Assembly: GCA_039566865.1 (NCBI GenBank)
Contig: CM076959.1
Location: 16,166,501 to 16,230,500, forward strand
DNA: 64,000 nt
Origin: Aurelia coerulea
Taxonomy: Eukaryota > Cnidaria > Scyphozoa > Semaeostomeae > Ulmaridae
Direction: 5' to 3'
In this document: positions 59,501-64,000 of the stretch, piece by piece
How positions within the stretch are numbered: the first letter of the stretch is position 1
How the letters are laid out: the number at the start of each line of letters is the position of its first letter
Notes under the pieces: generated by a model
Told to the model about the DNA's origin: nothing
Database searches by the model: none
What the model saw: the letters and a program-made list of their open reading frames with translations, nothing else
Made by a program: the position numbers and the translations under genes

Positions 59501-59881
59501 CTACAAACGAGGACTAATTTTCTAGATGAAATTATGCTTTCTTGACTTCTGATTTAAAAATCACCTGGAATCAATCATTTCTCATACAGTCATAAGGCAC
59601 CTTTTTTACCTGACAGTTCATTTTGTATCCTTACTTTACGTCTTTTTCTCTCGTTAGGTGAACGCCCATACTCTTGTGAAGTGCCTGGATGCAATAAATC
59701 ATTTACAGAATATTCCAGCCTGTATAAACACAATGTGGTCCATACTCAGCAGAAACCGTACATTTGTAGCATATGTCATAAAACGTATAGACAAACATCA
59801 ACACTGGCTATGCATAAAAGGACAGTGCATGGAACTGCTGACGAATGCATGGCTGAAAATGGTAATTTTAAATCCAATTAC

Positions 59882-59961
<80 letters not shown>

Positions 59962-60197
59962 GGTTCGTATTATTACGCTCAGTATTACACTGGTAGTTTT
60001 GTCCTTTCGATCTGGTTACAACTAGTAACCTCAGGTCTAAGGGTTTTATGCACTGATCTTTATCCTCCTTAAAAATCCAAGAGAAAGTCTACATTTCCAA
60101 TGTTCTTCGTAATATTCTTGCAGTTCCAAGCAGCGTACTTTTTTGCAATGCCTCTGTTCTGATGTTAACACCAATTTTCTTTATCCATGTTTCTAAA

Positions 60198-60254
<57 letters not shown>

Positions 60255-61226
60255 CAAATTCTTTATAGTTGGTATTTACAATAGCTTATATACAATAGCT
60301 AATTCAAACCAACTATCTTCAAAGGAAAAAATTTACAATAAGATCAAGATAATAAGTTTATTTACAACGATTTACTTTTGGCGGAGAGATTTCCACAGAT
60401 ATTGTTTCTACAAGCAATTTTTGCATGTGCAATTTTCACCCTTCCATTCTTTTATCGATCTTTTGAAACATACAACAGATGGTGAGCTTTTTATAGTGTC
60501 AGGTAGGCTGTTCCAGAGGATGCTACCTCTAAAGGTCAATGAACTGGTCCCATAGGTTGTAGTTTTCGCTTGTGGCAGCATTAATAGTGAACCTGATCTT
60601 AAATTTCCTTTGTCTGCAGTTGCTAATCGCTTTGAATTGGGCGTTCGTTTTTTCCCATTTCAGCTACTGTCCGCTTGTTTGGATGTTCTATGATAGAGCT
60701 TTGAATCATAGAATAAATCATATTTAAGAAAGGGCATTACGCATTGCATATAAAGATTACGAGAATGATTTCGTTTTTCTCCTGGAGCAATCTAAATCGG
60801 TGCCAATCCATGTAAATTTATAAAACAAAAGCCGGTCTGAATCCACTATTTATGAAGGAAATTTTCATGCAACGCAATATTAGGTACTGCCTAAGGCATG
60901 GTGATGACGCTCAACTGCCAAAAGTACGAACTACGTCCTTTGGAGTTGAGTCCATTACTTACCTTGGAAATAAACTGTGGCAGCATTTACCGTAAGAAAT
61001 AAAACAATCAAACAGCCTTCCTATGTTCAAAAAACGAATTAGATGTTGGAATGGTGGAAAATGCAACTGTAGGCTTTGCAAAGTATATATCCCGCAAGTT
61101 GGGTTTCTAACATGATATATGTTAACTCTGATTTGTCTGTAATATATATTAATGGTTTTATTGTAAATTATATATATTGTAAATAGTAGGCCTTAATTCA
61201 TTTTTTAGCCTACTTTAAATAGATGT

Positions 61227-61262
<36 letters not shown>

Positions 61263-63640
61263 CGCAACTGTTGCTATCGTATACAGAATCTTCCCTTGTT
61301 ACTCGATATGGATTAATAAAGTTTCTGTTATTTTCAGAAGCAGCTGAAGAACACAACCAAGACGGAGAACCTGCTTCAAAACGCCAAAAAGTAGCATATG
61401 ATTCTAATGTAGCATTGACTACTGCACTTGTTCAAGGCCTACCCGTTATGCTTAATGATGAAGGAACAATGAATGCATTACAAACGCATTATGCAGAGTT
61501 GGCTGCACAGCAACAAATTACTGATGGGTCGGCGCTATCAGGAGCAATCGCTATACCAATTCAGGTAAGACGTCACAAAAGATTTGGAATCAGGGGAGCT
61601 TTGGAATTGGGTGGATCCTTAGGTTGTTTAAGAAATTTTCTTGCCAAATACCTTTATGTACTGTATATATTGTATGTACTGTACTTATCAACTTTAATTT
61701 CGTTGTTTTAATTACTTTGATTACTTTAATTACTTTGATTACTTATTTAGACTTTTTTGTTTAAGTATTTATTTTTGTATTGTTGTATTTATAGATGGAG
61801 GACCCCTTGAAAACCAGCCTTGTTCATTTGAACATATCGTTCAGGGGTTGCTCAGGACTGCCTTTTCACTTTCATAAGCTTAATCTTAACAGGTAACGAT
61901 GAACCCAGATGGAACGATCGCTGGTGCACATGGAATCAACCTAACAGACAGCAGTGGTCGTATTATCCCTGTATCCCTATCACTGTCATTACCAATATCA
62001 TCATTCGCAAATTCACTTACGACATCATCGCAAACTGAGGAATCTATCGTAAGTTCAGAAGCTGTTGCTGCTGCTAGTGCCGTAAATGAAATTTTTACGA
62101 ATCAACAAAGCGAAACTTCGATTGATGTGCAATTGAGTTCTGGTCAAGTGATCACAGAGCAGATCGAAAATACAGACGTTATTGCACCGCAAGATGAACA
62201 TGCAGGTTAGTATATTTCATTATTACCTGACTGATGTTTCAAAACGAGGCAATACAAGAATCCCGTCGATTCTATTGGTTAATCGCACATCTCCTGCGGT
62301 TTCCGCGTAGCCTTGTATAATACGATACAAGGACGCGTTTTTTCGCCACAGCAACTGATTTAGGCCCATGAGATTTGCAATAAACTTAGGCAACATAACA
62401 GTAACAAAATGCGTTTGACTAAATGATATAAATCAAAATTGGAAGCTATCAAGTAATAAACTCATACTAACCGGATTTGTAGTTGTACAGGAAATTATAA
62501 AGCGGATAGCCCTCGCTCGGTCTGTACTTTAAGACCTCGGGCTTTATATTTTCCTGTACGACACAAAACCGGTTAGTATGCACATAGGCTATGGTGCTTA
62601 CGTTGCATTGCATTACAGTTTTGTCTTCATAGCGCTGTGTGCAAGGTCTGATCCCAAGGTTCAGTTTCAGCGGTTTAGCTGATTTCGATGTAAACTGTTT
62701 TTATTTTCATTATTTTCTTACTAATTACGTTACAAAAACTAAAAGTCCAATATAAGATATAAATATTACAGTCAAACACAAGGTATAGTAGTATCAATTC
62801 TCTATCTCTTCTCTTTGAAATAATCAAATCTCTTAATGATGATATGTCGTCAAAATACAGGATGTGGCATATTTGTTTTGGTAAATTTGTTGAAGTAATC
62901 TTTGACTGAACAAAAAAATTTTCACCGATTAAGATATCCTTCTTGTTGAAAATCCCCCAGCACATATATTACCCATTTGGTAAATTTATTGAAGTAATCT
63001 TTGACTGAAGAATAAAAAGTTGAAAAAAAAAAGAATTAACAGCCAATCAGATGGGCGTAAGCTATCGTGATGACTCAGCAATTTTTGCAATTTGGGTATA
63101 CGCGGTCTATTTACCATGCTTCAATGCCTGTAAGATATCCTTCCTGTTGAAAATCCCCCAGCACATATATTACCCATTTTAAAACAGAGCCAATCAAAAA
63201 TCCTGCAAAACTGTGTTGATATTTCCTTTGGTTTAGACTTCAGAAAGTCAGTATTCCAACTTTTCCTTGCAGAACCAAAAGCAACTTATGAGAGTGACCC
63301 AATGATTGCAACTGAGGGATTAAACAGCAGTCAAATCTTAATAACAACGGTGTCCGATACCCATGCACTTATGGCGTCAGATTCCGATGCGACAACAGTG
63401 CGAATCGCACCAAGAGACTACTCTTCAAACGAGGCTGAAATGAAAAACATTGAAAGACCAGAGGCTGTTACTGCTAGCAATGCCAATACGAACAGTGAAG
63501 TGAGGGAGGAAGGAGCAGTTTCGATTATCATCGGTGAGGACATTGCTAGGGAGCACGACGAAGGTGATGTTACTGATCGATACTTAATTAAAGAAGGTTT
63601 TGAAGTTCGGGAAAGGGAAAGTGCAAAAGTAGGGAATTAA
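44528..63640 (+). CDS. ZNF143: ZNF143/ZNF76 (Staf)-like zinc finger transcription factor, 13 coding exons, 877 aa
   Basis: Exons: 44528-44714, 45478-45704, 46586-46652, 47623-47715, 48252-48422, 49121-49263, 52425-52676, 54161-54362, 56398-56577, 59658-59861, 61338-61564, 61893-62205, 63273-63640; 2,634 nt in frame, GT-AG throughout. Exon 1 opens at an acceptor (44513), so a 5' UTR exon lies upstream. Residues 1-296 are acidic and Ser/Gly/Gln-rich, as in activation domains. Nine C2H2 fingers follow (about 303-565). Fingers 3-9 carry the signature recognition helices of ZNF143 (HHLKVH, YGLKSH, GDLQKH, NIRKVH, TNYKNH, SSLYKH, TLAMHKR) in the same order. After the fingers come a possible NLS (SKRQK) and a long Ser/Thr/Glu-rich tail. 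ZNF143 family proteins bind SBS sites in promoters of snRNA and many Pol II genes. Length exceeds human ZNF143 (638 aa), mainly outside the fingers. The start codon could move if the upstream exon is coding, because the frame is open to the acceptor. Confidence 0.93.
44782..45094. mobile_element. CCTTGTA-rich TIR element copy 2
   Basis: Diverged copy in the same orientation, 67 bp after the first coding exon's donor. Confidence 0.75.
48433..48601. mobile_element. Hairpin MITE copy 1 (GGGAGATGAGATACGGTTTG)
   Basis: Arms of about 70 bp ('gcagtaggttaat', 'gcacgggggg') in inverse order around 'catgcgcagtagcattttgg'. It begins 10 bases into the intron after the donor at 48423. Confidence 0.8.
48890..49056. 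mobile_element. Hairpin MITE copy 2
   Basis: Same family and orientation as 48433-48601, 288 bp downstream in the same intron and 64 bp before the next exon. Confidence 0.8.
50467..51381. mobile_element. 915-bp foldback, CCGGGTGAGCC ends, TA target site
   Basis: Arms 50467-50898 and 50959-51381 are long inverse copies; TA at 50465-50466 and 51382-51383. Ends CCGGGTGAGCCAGAAAAAAG. Spacer 60 bp. In ZNF143-like intron 6. Confidence 0.87.
51490..51700 (+). mobile_element. LINE C-terminal fragment
   Basis: Frame encodes [20 protein letters not shown], like the DTEHFLLLCPSF end of the LINE at 6432-8467. Confidence 0.75.
53640..54150 (-). mobile_element. Frameshifted LINE tail abutting a zinc-finger exon
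   Basis: Minus-strand pieces [16 protein letters not shown] and, in another frame, [18 protein letters not shown] belong to a CR1/Jockey-type ORF2 end. 3' UTR with 'ccggagctgttttacaaggg'. It stops about 10 bp before the acceptor region of ZNF143-like exon 8. Confidence 0.7.
54589..55185. mobile_element. MULE-like foldback copy 3, 9-bp TSD TATGCAGGA
   Basis: 597 bp with arms of about 280 bp; perfect duplications at 54580-54588 and 55186-55194. Reference uninterrupted copy of the family. Confidence 0.88.
55200..56380. other. ZNF143-like intron 8, remaining part
   Basis: AT-rich, no supported repeat boundaries or coding. Confidence 0.4.
56637..57086. mobile_element. PIF/Harbinger-type MITE, TAA target site
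   Basis: Starts GGGCCAATTTATACGTCGTG and ends in its inverse, with TAA at 56634-56636 and 57087-57089. The interior repeats the GCACGACG-TAAATT motif several times. Confidence 0.85.
58402..59440 (-). mobile_element. LINE reverse transcriptase fragment
   Basis: Minus strand carries [15 protein letters not shown] upstream of a 232-codon frame (59294-58596) with [20 protein letters not shown] and [20 protein letters not shown]. Ends in an ATT-repeat tail (58402-58420). 5'-truncated. Confidence 0.87.
59884..59961. repeat. (ATT)n microsatellite
   Basis: About 26 ATT units starting 22 bp after the donor of ZNF143-like exon 10. Poly-Ile and poly-Leu frames here are artefacts. Confidence 0.95.
60187..60600 (-). 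mobile_element. LINE tail with (ATT)n end
   Basis: Minus frame encodes [20 protein letters not shown] and [11 protein letters not shown]. The tail is an (ATT)n tract at 60201-60254. Confidence 0.75.
60605..61261 (+). mobile_element. LINE fragment joined to a foldback scrap, (TAA)n end
   Basis: 60605-60640 matches the MULE-like foldback arm. Then broken frames give [16 protein letters not shown] and [12 protein letters not shown] of a LINE ORF2 end. A (TAA)n tail stands at 61229-61261. Confidence 0.7.
62217..62586. mobile_element. Non-autonomous DNA element with internal hairpin, copy 3 (inverted)
   Basis: Reverse-complement copy of 9392-9781 ('gatacaaggacgcgtttttt', 'acaaaaccggttagtatgca'), starting 11 bp after the ZNF143-like exon 12 donor. 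Confidence 0.75.
62930..63180. repeat. 50-bp direct repeat pair
   Basis: 'gttgaaaatcccccagcaca' with its flanks occurs at about 62933-62980 and 63130-63180, separated by 150 bp. Confidence 0.7.
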
Positions 63641-63667
63641 GTGTGAGACGTATCGCCTGGTGGAGAT

Positions 63668-64000
63668 GTTAGTTATAGCTGTTCAGGCCACTTGAAAGCG
63701 CGAACTGACCAACAAATAAGTGCCAATGGACGATGTGATTGGATTTCCTGCAGTTGAGTAAAGGGAAATCGTAAAAGCAGAATATCAGGTTTAAGATATA
63801 TCGCTCGCTAGAAATATTAGATAGCTGTTCAGGCCACTTGAAAGCGCGAACTGACCAACAAATAAGTGCCAATGGACGATGGGGTTGATATTCGAAGGTT
63901 TCTTGCAGTTTGGTAAAAGGAAATTGTGAAAGTAGTAAATCATGTTTAAGATCTATCGCTCGCTAGAAATATTAGATAGCTGTTGAAGCCACTGGAAAGC
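63668..64000 (+). repeat. Tandem repeat of about 146-155 bp after the ZNF143-like stop codon
   Basis: 'agctgttcaggccacttgaa' starts at 63677 and 63823, and a diverged form at 63978, where the window ends. Probably in the 3' UTR. Confidence 0.85.

Larger units (their letters stand above)
52443..59830 (+). other. Nine-finger C2H2 array of the ZNF143-like gene
   Basis: Fingers by exon: exon 7 holds fingers 1, 2 and the start of 3; exon 8 finishes 3 and holds 4 and 5; exon 9 holds 6 and 7; exon 10 holds 8 and 9. Linkers are of the TGxxP type (TGDKPF, TGERPY), except TGQTF between fingers 1 and 2 and a short TQQKPY before finger 9. Fingers 1 and 2 (helices PYRLKAH and PSDLNKH) are additional to the seven of vertebrate ZNF143. 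Confidence 0.9.

Noticed and set aside
59681..60025. Open frames with long poly-Ile or poly-Leu runs
   Set aside because: They read through the (ATT)n tract; only 59658-59861 is real coding sequence.
61223..61711. 162-codon frame starting with poly-Asn
   Set aside because: The first part is a (TAA)n LINE tail and intron; the real exon is 61338-61564, fixed by its acceptor and donor.
1..64000. CRISPR arrays, bacterial operons or symbiont DNA
   Set aside because: No regular spacer-repeat structure; all real genes are intron-rich and animal in type.

Overview
This window is animal nuclear DNA. It has many small phase-consistent GT-AG exons in long AT-rich introns, and the conserved genes are calumenin-like and ZNF143-like. 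The repeat landscape is packed with short foldback DNA transposons and CR1/Jockey-type LINE tails. This suits an invertebrate, most likely an anthozoan cnidarian (coral or sea anemone); that placement is inference, not proof. No operons, rRNA or CRISPR were seen.

Layout. (1) 1-17000, minus strand: two tandem paralogues of a secreted glycerophosphodiester phosphodiesterase (GDPD). Gene B is complete (seven exons, 422 aa, 5995-16998). Only one exon of gene A (178-488) is inside the window. A decayed third copy of the promoter and first-exon region lies at 22440-23560. Gene B introns hold a nested 5'-truncated LINE, mariner-like and MULE-like foldbacks, and an interrupted MITE. (2) 17000-30600: no host gene recognised; foldback elements, hAT-type MITEs, LINE fragments, a 123-bp-arm hairpin and a 1.4-kb GTCGCCCATTAT-TIR element. 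(3) 30870-36790, plus strand: a complete six-EF-hand CREC protein ending in HDEF (calumenin orthologue, 318 aa), with an ERSE-like element upstream. (4) 36800-44500: mostly transposons, including a MULE-like foldback that hosts two other elements, one of them a 2,480-bp TIR element of unknown kind with a promoter-like module. (5) 44528-63640, plus strand: a 13-coding-exon ZNF143/ZNF76 (Staf) orthologue, 877 aa, with nine C2H2 fingers instead of the seven known in vertebrates. Its introns are loaded with foldbacks, LINE tails and (ATT)n tracts.

The three genes are not an operon and show no shared pathway: one secreted lipid-diester hydrolase pair, one ER-lumen calcium-binding chaperone-like protein, one nuclear transcription factor. 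All exon chains were joined by hand from splice signals; each closes in frame from ATG to stop. The most distinctive content is the set of non-autonomous DNA transposons with perfect target-site duplications (8, 9, 11, 6 or 3 bp), which allows nesting order and family types to be read from the sequence.
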